Source of the DNA: Salinicoccus kekensis
GTDB taxonomy: Bacteria; Bacillota; Bacilli; Staphylococcales; Salinicoccaceae
Reading direction: 5' to 3'
DNA length: 64,000 nucleotides
NCBI RefSeq assembly: GCF_900220995.1
Contig: NZ_OBQF01000001.1
Coordinates: 744,001-808,000 of the forward strand
Positions 10,686-19,195 of the stretch are shown piece by piece. Within the stretch, counting starts at the first letter, position 1. Each line of letters starts with the position of its first letter. The notes beneath the pieces are model-generated. The model was not told the origin of the DNA. It worked only from the letters and a program-made list of their open reading frames with translations, and ran no database searches. Made by a program: the position numbers and the translations under genes.

Positions 10686-11638
10686 TAAGTCTGTTCCTCA
10701 TATTCACCGATTGCCATGTACTTTTGGAACCTGTCCTCGACCAGGGCATCACCCGGCAATTTCCTGAGTTCCTCAAGATAATCGGCCAATGTTTCATCAA
10801 GGCTCCTGAATACATATTCCTTATCGTTATGCGCGCCGCCGTCCGGCTCCTTGATGACCGCATCGGCGATGCCGAGCGCCTTCAGGTCGTCCGCAGTGAT
10901 CTTCAAGGATTCCGCTGCGATCTCTTTCAGGGAGGCGTCCTTGAAAAGTATGCTCGCGGCACCTTCCGGTGAAATGACCGAGTAAGTCGCGTTTTCAAGC
11001 ATCAGAAGACGGTTGCAGACGCCGAGCGCGAGTGCGCCGCCCGAGCCGCCCTCACCGATCACGATGCTGATCACAGGCACTTTAAGGCCTGCCATTTCGA
11101 CCAGGTTGCGCGCAATGGACTCGCTCTGCCCGCGTTCTTCCGCGGCTTTCCCCGGGTATGCACCTTTCGTGTCGATGAAGCATATGACCGGCCGGTTGAA
11201 CTTGTCCGCCTGCTTCATCAGCCTGAGTGCCTTCCTGTAGCCGTCGGGATGGGCCATGCCGAAATTGCGCCTGATGTTCCCTTTCGTATCCCGGCCCCTC
11301 TGATGGCCGATGACCGTGACGGGAGTGCCTTTATACATTGCAATCCCGCCGACGATTGCTGCATCGTCGCTGTATACCCGATCGCCGTAAAACTCGATGA
11401 AGTCATCGAACAGTGTCTCGATATACTCGAGGGTCGTCGGTCTGTGGACATACCTTGCGATCTCAACCCTCTGCCACGGCGTCAAATTCTCATAAATCTC
11501 TTTTTTCTTCTCTTCCACCTTGTCCTCAAGGAAACTGATCTCCTTGGAGAGGTCCAGCTTATTCTTCGCCGCATACTTCTCCAGTTCCTTGATCTTGTCC
11601 TGAAGTTCCTCCAGTGGTTTCTCAAAATCGAAAGCCAT
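10685..11638 (-). CDS. accA: Acetyl-CoA carboxylase carboxyltransferase, alpha subunit
   Basis: With AccD, transfers the carboxyl group from biotin to acetyl-CoA to give malonyl-CoA, the first step of fatty acid synthesis. The 317 residues are the usual length. A helical N-terminus ([19 protein letters not shown]) precedes the crotonase-like core with [41 protein letters not shown] and [14 protein letters not shown]. Its ATG overlaps the accD stop by one base (TAATG) with GAGGTGG upstream, implying coupled translation. Confidence 0.97.
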   Translation of the reverse strand: MAFDFEKPLEELQDKIKELEKYAAKNKLDLSKEISFLEDKVEEKKKEIYENLTPWQRVEIARYVHRPTTLEYIETLFDDFIEFYGDRVYSDDAAIVGGIAMYKGTPVTVIGHQRGRDTKGNIRRNFGMAHPDGYRKALRLMKQADKFNRPVICFIDTKGAYPGKAAEERGQSESIARNLVEMAGLKVPVISIVIGEGGSGGALALGVCNRLLMLENATYSVISPEGAASILFKDASLKEIAAESLKITADDLKALGIADAVIKEPDGGAHNDKEYVFRSLDETLADYLEELRKLPGDALVEDRFQKYMAIGEYEEQT

Positions 11639-12492
11639 TATTCCACCTCGCTGTGCATGGATAAAATCCGACTTAAATAGTCGCGCATGCTGCGTCTGTC
11701 CACAACATCGTCGAGCTGCCCGTGCTTCAGTAAAAATTCGGCAGTCTGGAAATCATCCGGCAATTTTTCTTTGATTGTTTCCTCGATGACCCTGCGGCCG
11801 GCAAAGCCGATTAGGGCGCCGCTTTCGGCTAGGTTGATGTCACCGACCGAAGCAAAGCTCGCCGACACACCGCCGGTCGTCGGATTGGTCATGTAGGCGA
11901 TATAAAGCAGCCCTGCACTGCTGTGCCGCTCCACTGCAACGCTCACTTTCGCCATCTGCATCAGGGAGATGATGCCTTCCTGCATTCTGGCACCGCCGCT
12001 TGCCGTGAAGACGATGACGGGCAGGCGCTCCTCTGTTGCATGATTGAACGCACGCGCGAGCTTCTCACCGACTGCCGAGCCCATGCTGCCCATGCGGAAC
12101 CGCGCATCCATGATGGCGATCACCACAGGGGAGCCGTCCAGGGTGCCTTCACTCACAATCACAGCTTCATTCAGCCCTGTTTTTTCCTTGTCGCTCTCAA
12201 GCTTCGATTCGTAGTTCGGAAAATCCAGAGGGTTCACCGAAGTGACGCCTTCGAACAGTCTTGTTTCCGAACCTTCATCAAGGAGGGCCTCCATCCTGTC
12301 CGTACTCGAGATCATCAGGTGATGATCACAGTTCGAACAGACATTCAGCCTTTTATACAGCTCTTTTGAATATAGTATCTTTTTGCAGTTTGGACACTTC
12401 GTGATGATCGATTCATTATTTTGGAACACGCCGGGTTCCTCTTTAGTGTCGTTCACTTTTTTATTCAACTTGAAAAATAAATCCCTTAGCAT
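11638..12492 (-). CDS. accD: Acetyl-CoA carboxylase carboxyltransferase, beta subunit
   Basis: Partner of AccA in the carboxyltransferase. Residues 33-55 hold a four-cysteine zinc finger (CPNC...CSNC), followed by the crotonase-like fold ([47 protein letters not shown]). I chose the ATG at 12492 ([12 protein letters not shown]) because it has GGGG 9 nt upstream and matches the N-terminus of B. subtilis AccD (MLKDIF...). An in-frame ATG at 12507 would add five residues but has no clear ribosome binding site. It follows the gntR gene by 27 bp. Confidence 0.95.
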   Translation of the reverse strand: MLRDLFFKLNKKVNDTKEEPGVFQNNESIITKCPNCKKILYSKELYKRLNVCSNCDHHLMISSTDRMEALLDEGSETRLFEGVTSVNPLDFPNYESKLESDKEKTGLNEAVIVSEGTLDGSPVVIAIMDARFRMGSMGSAVGEKLARAFNHATEERLPVIVFTASGGARMQEGIISLMQMAKVSVAVERHSSAGLLYIAYMTNPTTGGVSASFASVGDINLAESGALIGFAGRRVIEETIKEKLPDDFQTAEFLLKHGQLDDVVDRRSMRDYLSRILSMHSEVE

Positions 12493-12519
12493 ATTTGAAT
12501 TCCCCATTTATAACACAGC

Positions 12520-12933
12520 TTACCGTCCTGTATATTTTTTTAAGATGACATAGATCTTTCTCATGATCTTGTTGTCGTATGTGAGGACAGTGTCTTCACT
12601 GCCAGTTTTCCTGTCCACGTATTCTTCCATCATGTGCTGGACTTCACCGAGTTCATGCCGCTGCTTATCCGTACGGATCAGATATTTGGCGATCAGTTCG
12701 AACAGCTGATGGCTGTCGATGTCTGCAAGGTAGGTGCCTTCGCCTCTCCTGACATAGATGATGCCGAGGAATTCCAGGGCCCTCAATGCTTCGCGGACAC
12801 TCTGCCTGCTGACATTCAGATTTTCACTTAAATATCGTTCACTTGGAATCTTTTGTCCGACCTGGATGTCTTTAGAGTCTATGATTGCATATATTTCCTC
12901 TATAACAGCTTCAAGTCCTTTTTTCTCACTCAT
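12520..12933 (-). CDS. Short GntR/FadR-type transcription regulator
   Basis: DNA-binding protein of 137 residues. Residues about 8-75 are a complete GntR winged helix (GQKIPSERYLSENLNVSRQS, then VREALRALEFLGIIYVRRGEGTYL). After the wing, only the first helices of an FCD-type effector domain remain (LFELIAKYLIRTDK...HELGEVQHMMEE), whereas FadR-type regulators usually run to about 230 residues. The gene sits 3 bp after the malic enzyme stop, with GGAGT upstream of its ATG, and 27 bp before accD, so it is in the same operon. There is no room downstream for a lost domain. Role unknown; control of fatty acid or pyruvate metabolism is a guess from context. Confidence 0.85.
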   Translation of the reverse strand: MSEKKGLEAVIEEIYAIIDSKDIQVGQKIPSERYLSENLNVSRQSVREALRALEFLGIIYVRRGEGTYLADIDSHQLFELIAKYLIRTDKQRHELGEVQHMMEEYVDRKTGSEDTVLTYDNKIMRKIYVILKKYTGR

Positions 12934-12936
12934 ATT

Positions 12937-14166
12937 TTACTCCGATTCTGTTAATTCGAGCGTTCTGTCATAAACGTACTGAGGATCCACCTTGATCCTG
13001 CTCACTCCCGAATGCATCGCCGCTTCAGCGACCGCTTTTGCGACCGACGGCGCGACAAGGGGGTTGAACGGATCGGGGATGACATATTCGCTGCTCAGTT
13101 CATCTTCCGGAATCAGGTCCGCGATTGCACGCACCGCCGCCTTTTTCATTTCCTCATTGATATGGGTCGCACGCACATCGAGCGCCCCCCTGAAGATGCC
13201 CGGGAACGCAAGCACATTGTTGATCTGGTTCGGGAAATCACTGCGCCCCGTACCGATCACGCCGGCACCTGCAGCCAATGCCTTATCCGGCATGATTTCA
13301 GGGTTCGGGTTCGCCATGGCGAAGATGATCGCTTCATCCGCCATCGATTTCACCATTTCCTCCGACAATGCATCGGCCACAGAGACACCGATGAATACAT
13401 CCGCACCTGCAATCACTTCTTCAAGCCGGCCTTCAAGATTGTCCATGTTCGTGTACCGGCTGATTTCTTCCTTGATGGGGTTCATCCCGTTCGGGCGCCC
13501 TTCGTAGATCGCGCCTTTCGAATCGCACATGATCATATCCTTGACGCCGAAGCTGTGGAGAAGTTTGACGATGGCCACACCCGCGGCACCTGCACCATTC
13601 AGGACCACTTTAATGTCCTTGAATGAACGGTCCGTCAATTTCATTGCATTCAGCAGGCCGCTCAAAGTGACGATCGCCGTCCCATGCTGATCATCATGGA
13701 AGACGGGGATGTCCGTCTCCTTTTTCAGGCGCTCTTCGATTTCAAAACAGCGCGGGGCGGAGATGTCTTCGAGGTTGATACCGCCGAAGACCGGGGTCAT
13801 GAGTTTCACCGTATTGACGATTTCATCGACATCATTCGTCTTCAAAGCGATCGGAAAAGAATCGACACCTGCAAATGACTTGAGCAGCACGCTTTTGCCT
13901 TCCATCACCGGAAGGCTCGCCTCTGCGCCGATGTTGCCGAGGCCGAGTACCGCAGAACCGTCCGTCACCACCCCGACGGTGTTCCCCTTGATCGTATAAT
14001 CGAACAAAGTCCTCGGGTCTTCATATATCTCCTTGCATGGCTCAGCCACCCCGGGTGAATAGGCCAGACTCAAATCTTCTTTCGTTTTCAGTTCGACTTT
14101 CGAAGTTAAGCTGAGTTTTCCCTGGTTGATCTTGTGCATGTGCAGTGCGTCATCTCTTAAAGACAT
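12937..14166 (-). CDS. Malic enzyme (NAD(P)-dependent malate dehydrogenase, decarboxylating)
   Basis: Oxidatively decarboxylates malate to pyruvate. It is the short bacterial form, 409 residues. Visible motifs are SLAYSPGVAEPCKEI, the metal/substrate region EDISAPRCFEIEERL, PVFHDDQHGTAIV and the nucleotide fold VVLNGAGAAGVAI, then FAMANPNPEIMP. The start ATG at 14166 (MSLRDDALHMHK) has GAGGAGAG 8 nt upstream and fits the staphylococcal homologue; a GTG at 14184 is an unlikely earlier start. NAD or NADP preference cannot be told. It lies between dnaE (71 bp) and the gntR gene (3 bp), a Bacillales arrangement that links pyruvate supply with accDA. Confidence 0.93.
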   Translation of the reverse strand: MSLRDDALHMHKINQGKLSLTSKVELKTKEDLSLAYSPGVAEPCKEIYEDPRTLFDYTIKGNTVGVVTDGSAVLGLGNIGAEASLPVMEGKSVLLKSFAGVDSFPIALKTNDVDEIVNTVKLMTPVFGGINLEDISAPRCFEIEERLKKETDIPVFHDDQHGTAIVTLSGLLNAMKLTDRSFKDIKVVLNGAGAAGVAIVKLLHSFGVKDMIMCDSKGAIYEGRPNGMNPIKEEISRYTNMDNLEGRLEEVIAGADVFIGVSVADALSEEMVKSMADEAIIFAMANPNPEIMPDKALAAGAGVIGTGRSDFPNQINNVLAFPGIFRGALDVRATHINEEMKKAAVRAIADLIPEDELSSEYVIPDPFNPLVAPSVAKAVAEAAMHSGVSRIKVDPQYVYDRTLELTESE

Positions 14167-14237
14167 TCGATCATCTCTCCTCACGTGGTGGTCATACCAC
14201 TGTATATTATCAAATTATATTACTTTACACAACAAAC

Positions 14238-17200
14238 TTACGACATAAATCTTAAATCCGACGGTGCGATGATATTCTGGAGGTTTACGAGGCTCGCCCC
14301 GGCCACCCTGCCCAGTATGCGGTTTTCTTCAAATGAAAATACCGTTATGCCGGACTCCCCCAGAAGGTGGTCGAAATCGTATTTATCTTGATTCCTTACA
14401 TAAATCTTCTTGACCCGCTTCAAATAATCTTCTTTGAAGCTCTCCAGTTCCTCCACTTTTTCCACGATCATCTGCGGCTGCCCTTTCCTTTCATCGAGCT
14501 TCCCCCTGATGACAAGCGCTTTTTCGGCGAGCTTCTGATGTTCCGTGAAATAGACGCTCGGAAAAATCACCGCGTCCATATCGCTGATGCCGTCCGTGAT
14601 TTTGGCAAATGCCATGTTCTGGCCCTTTTTCGTCTTGATGACCTTCAGCTCTTCGAAAAATACGAGATATGTGCCGTATAATTTCTGCTGGCTGAAAAGG
14701 TTGAACGGGATCGACTGGTTCTCGCGCTGGAGCAGGTTGATCGGATGGCTGGATAAGTAGAAGCCGAGTGATGCCTTCTCCCCTTCGATCTTCTCCATCT
14801 GGGACATCTCTTCCACATATTCATATTCCTTTTTGACATTGAAGCCGAGTGCGCTCAGGAAGGATTCATTTGAAAACTCCTCTGCGTTGATATCCTTCAG
14901 GTGGGCCATCGACTGGAGCATGGTTTTGCGGTTTTCCTCAAAACCGTCCAGCGCCCCCGACAGGATCAGGTTCCTAAGCACCTTCTCGGACAGGTTCGCC
15001 TCCACCCGGGTCTTCAGGTCGTATATATCCTTAAACGCCCCGTCCTCCCTCGCCTTCAGTATGGACTCCGCGGTTTTATAAGTGACGCCCTCTATCATGC
15101 CGAGCCCGAGCCGGACGCCCTTCTCCGCCGTGTTGGCGTATCTTGAGCGGTTGATGTCCGGCGGATGCATGCGCACCTTCAAAAGTTTCATCTCTTCAAT
15201 CAGTTCATTGATCTTTCCATGGTTGCCGATGTTCTGCATCAATATGACCGAATAAAAGATATCCGGATACCGCGCTTTGATGTAGGCCATGATGTAGGAG
15301 ACTTTGGAATACGCGACGGCATGGCTTTTCGGGAAGCCGTAATCGGCAAACTTCAATATCAGTTCAAAGATATGTTCTGCGAGCGACGCCTCATAACCTT
15401 TATCTTTTGCGCCGTTTATGAAGTTCTCCTTTTCCCGAAGGAGTGTCGGCCGGTCCTTTTTACTCATCGCCCGCCTCAGTATATCCGCCTGTGCGTAGGT
15501 ATAGCCGGCGATCCGGCTTGCGATCTGCATGATCTGCTCCTGGTAGACGATGACACCGTTCGTCTCCCGCAGTATGTCCTCCAGATCTTCGTGTGGATAC
15601 GTGACGGTTTCCGGACGGTGCTTGCCGCGCACGAAGTTCGGAATCTCCCGCATCGGGCCCGGCCTGTACAGGGCGAGCACCGCGGCAAGATCCATGAAGG
15701 CGGTCGGCCGCACTTCCCTCAGCACATTGCGGATGCCGGCGGATTCGAGCTGGAAGACGCCGAGGCCGAGACCGTGGCCGAGCATCTTATAGACCCTCGG
15801 ATCCTCCTCGAGGTTGTGGATGTCGATCTCGCCGCCCCTGTACCTGACCATATTCACCATCCTTCTGATCAGGGAGAGGTTCCTGAGGCCAAGCACATCG
15901 ATTTTGAGAAGCCCGGCCCCTTCCACTTCGTTCATCGGCCACTGGCTGATCGTATGCCCTTCGGTGAACATGATCGGGATATTCTCCGTGAGCTTCGCCT
16001 CACTGACGAGCACGCCTGCTGCATGTGTGGATGCATGCCTCGGCAGCCCTTCGACGGAAAGGCAGATGTCCCGATAGAGCTTATACTTGTCATCCCCCGC
16101 CATCAGCCTTTTGAAGGCGTCACTGCTGAATGCCTTATCAAGCGTGACATTCAGCTCCGGACCGATGATGTTTGCGATATATTTCAGTTCCTCGTCACTG
16201 AATTTCAGGACCCTGCCGACGTCCCTTGCCGCCATCTTTGCACTGAGTGTGCCGTATGTGATGATGTTCGACACATTCATCTGCCCGTATTTTTCTATGA
16301 GATAGCTTACGACCTTGTCCCTGTTCGTATCTTCGAAGTCGATATCGATATCCGGCATCGTCACACGTTCAGGGTTTAAAAAACGTTCGAACAGCAGGTT
16401 GTATTTGAGCGGATCGACTTCGGTGATGTTCAACAGGAACGAAACAAGGCTCGCACTCGATGACCCACGGCCCGGACCGACGTAAATGTCATTGTTCTTC
16501 GCATAGTTGACGGCATCACTGACGATGAGGAAGTAATCGGAATATCCCATGCTTTTGATGACGTCGAACTCATACTCGAGCCTCTCGGTGTATGCTGCAC
16601 TGCCGTCCGTCTTCTCCTCGAGCTGCCTGTTGAGCCGGCGTCGGAGGAATGCATCAGAATCATCATTTTCGGGATGCGGGAAATGCGGCAGCGTCGTGCG
16701 CACTTTCGGCACGGACACATTACATTTTGCGGCGATCTCTTCATTCACCTGGAGGAACGGCTGCACATCCTCCCCGATATCCTCTTTTTTCAATATGTAT
16801 TCTTCCCCGGAGATTTCAGTCAGCTCATGGAGCTCCAGCCGGTCATTGTCCCGGATGGCATTCAGCACCTTCAATGCTTTTCTGTCCTCTTTTTGCATAT
16901 AACGTGAAGTATGGATGAAGGCACGTTTATACTCAGTGTCCTGGATGGTATGGGCTGCATACCTGTCATCCCGGTCCGTCGGAAGCACATCCAGTAAAGC
17001 CGTGCCTGCACCGGATTTGGCGATGCAGACACAGCCCTGGACATTTTTGAGGAAGAAGTCTCTCGGGGTTTTTGTGATGCTTTTATAGGAAAGCATCGCA
17101 GAGATCCTGATGAGGGAGCGGTAGCCCTCCTCATTTTTTGCAAGCAGGATGAAGGGGATGCCGCCGAGGCCGTCGTCGACGAGGATCTCCATCCCCGCAA

Positions 17201-17378
17201 GCGGCTTGATGCCGTAAGCGGGTGCTTTGGCCAGCAGTTGGTAGATGCCGTGCATATGATTGAGGTCCGTCACGGCGACGGCCGTCTGGCCATCTTCTTT
17301 CAGAAGATTTAAAAGAGGATCAATTTTGATGTTGCTGTTCAAAAATTCGTAACTTGAATGGACGTTAAAATTGATCAT
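14238..17378 (-). CDS. dnaE: DNA polymerase III alpha subunit DnaE
   Basis: Error-prone C-family replicative polymerase; in Bacillales it extends primers alongside PolC. The 1046 residues are normal for the Gram-positive DnaE. An N-terminal PHP domain begins FNVHSSYEFLNSN. The polymerase palm has the catalytic PDIDIDFED near residue 343, then FERFLNPERVTM and VYQEQIMQIASRIAGYTYAQAD. The C-terminal part has the helix-hairpin-helix region and an OB fold (MAFAKITDGISDMDAVIFP). The gene follows nrnA by 15 bp. The ATG at 17378 follows an AGGAGGGG-type site. Confidence 0.97.
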   Translation of the reverse strand: MINFNVHSSYEFLNSNIKIDPLLNLLKEDGQTAVAVTDLNHMHGIYQLLAKAPAYGIKPLAGMEILVDDGLGGIPFILLAKNEEGYRSLIRISAMLSYKSITKTPRDFFLKNVQGCVCIAKSGAGTALLDVLPTDRDDRYAAHTIQDTEYKRAFIHTSRYMQKEDRKALKVLNAIRDNDRLELHELTEISGEEYILKKEDIGEDVQPFLQVNEEIAAKCNVSVPKVRTTLPHFPHPENDDSDAFLRRRLNRQLEEKTDGSAAYTERLEYEFDVIKSMGYSDYFLIVSDAVNYAKNNDIYVGPGRGSSSASLVSFLLNITEVDPLKYNLLFERFLNPERVTMPDIDIDFEDTNRDKVVSYLIEKYGQMNVSNIITYGTLSAKMAARDVGRVLKFSDEELKYIANIIGPELNVTLDKAFSSDAFKRLMAGDDKYKLYRDICLSVEGLPRHASTHAAGVLVSEAKLTENIPIMFTEGHTISQWPMNEVEGAGLLKIDVLGLRNLSLIRRMVNMVRYRGGEIDIHNLEEDPRVYKMLGHGLGLGVFQLESAGIRNVLREVRPTAFMDLAAVLALYRPGPMREIPNFVRGKHRPETVTYPHEDLEDILRETNGVIVYQEQIMQIASRIAGYTYAQADILRRAMSKKDRPTLLREKENFINGAKDKGYEASLAEHIFELILKFADYGFPKSHAVAYSKVSYIMAYIKARYPDIFYSVILMQNIGNHGKINELIEEMKLLKVRMHPPDINRSRYANTAEKGVRLGLGMIEGVTYKTAESILKAREDGAFKDIYDLKTRVEANLSEKVLRNLILSGALDGFEENRKTMLQSMAHLKDINAEEFSNESFLSALGFNVKKEYEYVEEMSQMEKIEGEKASLGFYLSSHPINLLQRENQSIPFNLFSQQKLYGTYLVFFEELKVIKTKKGQNMAFAKITDGISDMDAVIFPSVYFTEHQKLAEKALVIRGKLDERKGQPQMIVEKVEELESFKEDYLKRVKKIYVRNQDKYDFDHLLGESGITVFSFEENRILGRVAGASLVNLQNIIAPSDLRFMS

Positions 17379-17393
17379 TTCATCCCCTCCTGA

Positions 17394-18365
17394 TCATTTC
17401 TTTTTCATTTTTTCTTCAAGTGCCTGGATGAGTGTGTCGATCTCATCCTTATGGTCCAGTTTGACGCCCGAGGCGAGCGGGTGGCCGCCGCCGCCGAAAT
17501 CACGTGCCACATCATCGATCACCGTCGATTTCGAACGCAGTCTGATCCTGATTTCATCCTCTTCCTCGATCGCCATGAACCAGACGTCGACTTCATCGAG
17601 GTCCCTGTAAAGGTTGACGCTGAGGCTCGCTTCATTGCTGCTCACCCCGAATGCCTCCAGATCCTCCCTGCTGACGAAAGTGTAAAGCAGCCCGCTTGGG
17701 CGCAGGGTGAAGTTGCTGATCAAATGTCCCTTGAACCTGAAGGATTCAATCGATGTCTTCTGCATCTCCTGAATCAGCCCGGTCGCATCGAACTCATACT
17801 TCTTCAGCTCCGAGACGACGAAATGCGTCCGGCTTGTCGTATTGTTGAACAGAAAACGCCCGGTGTCCCCGACGATGCCCATATACAACAGCTTCGCCGA
17901 TTCATCATTGATATAATCGTTCTCAAAGCCCCACATATTCGCAATCAGATAAAGCAGTTCAGAAGTCGAGGAAACTCCCGTCTCCACGAGGTTGATATCC
18001 CCGAATGGATCGAAATCGGGATGGTGATCGATCTTTATCACTTTGGCGCCTTCCGGGAGCTGACCGTCGATGCGATCTTTATTCGCGGTATCCACCACGA
18101 TGCAGAGCGCATCCTCACGCGCTTCCGCTTCATCCATCTGTCCGAGGAATGAAAGGCTCGGTTCATCCGTCCCGAGTGCACTGACGTTCTTGTTCGGGAA
18201 GAGTTTCCTGATGATCTCCTTTAAGCCGAGCTGGGCACCGTAGGCATCGGGATCCGGCCTGATGTGCCTGTATATGAAGATGTCTTCATGCTGATTGATC
18301 ATGTTCAGGATTTCCTTATAATTCTCTTTCAAAGATGTTAATTCATTTATATAATTTGTGTGCAA
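17394..18365 (-). CDS. nrnA: Bifunctional oligoribonuclease / pAp phosphatase NrnA
   Basis: DHH/DHHA1 phosphoesterase that degrades short RNA (nanoRNA) and dephosphorylates 3'-phosphoadenosine 5'-phosphate. The DHH domain shows YRHIRPDPDAYGAQ and the signature KIDHHPDF; the DHHA1 domain shows GGGGHPLASG. Length 323. The proposed start is TTG at 18365, with GGGGAG 8 nt upstream; the next in-frame ATG would cut into the fold. It is divergent from ytpI and is the first gene of the run nrnA-dnaE-malic enzyme-gntR-accDA. Confidence 0.93.
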   Translation of the reverse strand: MHTNYINELTSLKENYKEILNMINQHEDIFIYRHIRPDPDAYGAQLGLKEIIRKLFPNKNVSALGTDEPSLSFLGQMDEAEAREDALCIVVDTANKDRIDGQLPEGAKVIKIDHHPDFDPFGDINLVETGVSSTSELLYLIANMWGFENDYINDESAKLLYMGIVGDTGRFLFNNTTSRTHFVVSELKKYEFDATGLIQEMQKTSIESFRFKGHLISNFTLRPSGLLYTFVSREDLEAFGVSSNEASLSVNLYRDLDEVDVWFMAIEEEDEIRIRLRSKSTVIDDVARDFGGGGHPLASGVKLDHKDEIDTLIQALEEKMKKK

Positions 18366-18443
18366 AATATGATCTCCCCTTAAAAAGATTTGACGCAGGT
18401 AATTACCAAATATTATACTACATGAGGAATGGAGTTGTAACTG

Positions 18444-18800
18444 ATGGAGCTAATGTATCAAATCATCGTCTCATTACTTGTCACAATACTGCTCGTCTCC
18501 TTTTTCATGTTCCTGGTTTATAAAATCAGGCAGATCAGGACCAACCGTGAAGTGCGGACCGTTTACTACAACAGCATTTCCAGGATCTGGCTCGGCATCC
18601 TCATGGTCTCTTTCGGATTGAATTCAATCGTCCAGTTCGGCACGGCCGTCTCCTACATAGTCGGCCTCCTATTCATAGCCGTCGGCGCCTACAACATCTG
18701 GTATTTCAATAAAGCCCGACGGAAATTCAAGGCCAACCTCCCGATCGAGGAAAAAGCATGGGAAGAATTTGAAAAGAAGAAGAAGACAAGTACCAAATGA
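18444..18800 (+). CDS. ytpI: YtpI-like membrane protein
   Basis: Small membrane protein of 118 residues with three hydrophobic segments (about 7-27, 47-65 and 68-87) and a charged Lys-rich tail. It resembles the YtpI family, found beside nrnA/ytoI in Bacillales. Function unknown. It starts with an ATG behind a GAGGAATGGAG stretch. It is divergent from nrnA, and a terminator follows its stop directly. Confidence 0.8.
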   Translation: MELMYQIIVSLLVTILLVSFFMFLVYKIRQIRTNREVRTVYYNSISRIWLGILMVSFGLNSIVQFGTAVSYIVGLLFIAVGAYNIWYFNKARRKFKANLPIEEKAWEEFEKKKKTSTK

Positions 18801-18825
18801 ACCGGCAGGGATGCCGGTTTTTTAT
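18800..18825 (+). terminator. Intrinsic terminator after ytpI
   Basis: An 8-bp stem (18800-18807 with 18812-18819, loop of 4) followed by a T-run at 18818-18823. It begins at the ytpI stop codon. Confidence 0.85.
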
Positions 18826-18847
18826 TTGCTTGAATTGCCGTCTGCCA

Positions 18848-19195
18848 TTTCCGATCTGGACTGCTGTTCAGCGGTCCTGTGATCGGATTTGATCTGATTT
18901 TCCGATTTGCAGGCCGTTTTTCAGGTACTCTGATCGAATTCCTTTGACATTTCCGATTTGCGGGCAACTTTCCAGTCCGTCTAATCGGATTCTTAAGCCA
19001 TTTCCGATCTGCAGACTATTTTCCAGACGCTCTGATCGGTTTCCTCTGACATTTCCGATTTGCGGGCAACTTTCCAGTCCGTCTAATCGGATTCCTCTGC
19101 CATTTCCGATTTGCAGACTATTTTCCAGACGCTCTGATCGGATTCCCCAACTAATTCCGATCTCATCCATGATTTTCCGAGGCCCTGATCGCTTT
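18848..19195. repeat. Seven tandem 51-bp repeats in a convergent intergenic region
   Basis: The octamer TTTCCGAT (ATTCCGAT in the last copy) recurs at 18848, 18899, 18950, 19001, 19052, 19103 and 19154, exactly every 51 bp. Copies 3 and 5 are almost identical to each other, as are 4 and 6, so a 102-bp unit of two diverged halves has been duplicated. Each copy carries CCGAT near its start and ATCGG about 30 bases later, so hairpins can form within or between copies. The array fills the 395-bp gap between ytpI and ytoI and ends at the ytoI stop codon. Because 51 is divisible by 3, reading frames stay open on both strands with 17-residue repeats, but I see no convincing start signal. Function unknown. 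Confidence 0.9.

Noticed and set aside
15165-16379. Long plus-strand open frame (404 codons) within the dnaE region
   Set aside because: It is the antisense shadow of dnaE, which carries all catalytic motifs of PolIII alpha; composition of high-GC codons leaves the opposite strand open.
18868-19170. Minus-strand frame of about 100 codons with 17-residue repeats (RSERLENSLQIGNG-like) inside the 51-bp array
   Set aside because: The repeat length is a multiple of three, so frames stay open by design; a plus-strand frame is open with its own 17-residue repeats too. No convincing ribosome binding site, and the composition is that of the DNA repeat.
18848-19195. CRISPR array
   Set aside because: The spacing is constant, but the parts between the octamers are also repeats, not unique spacers, and no cas gene is near.
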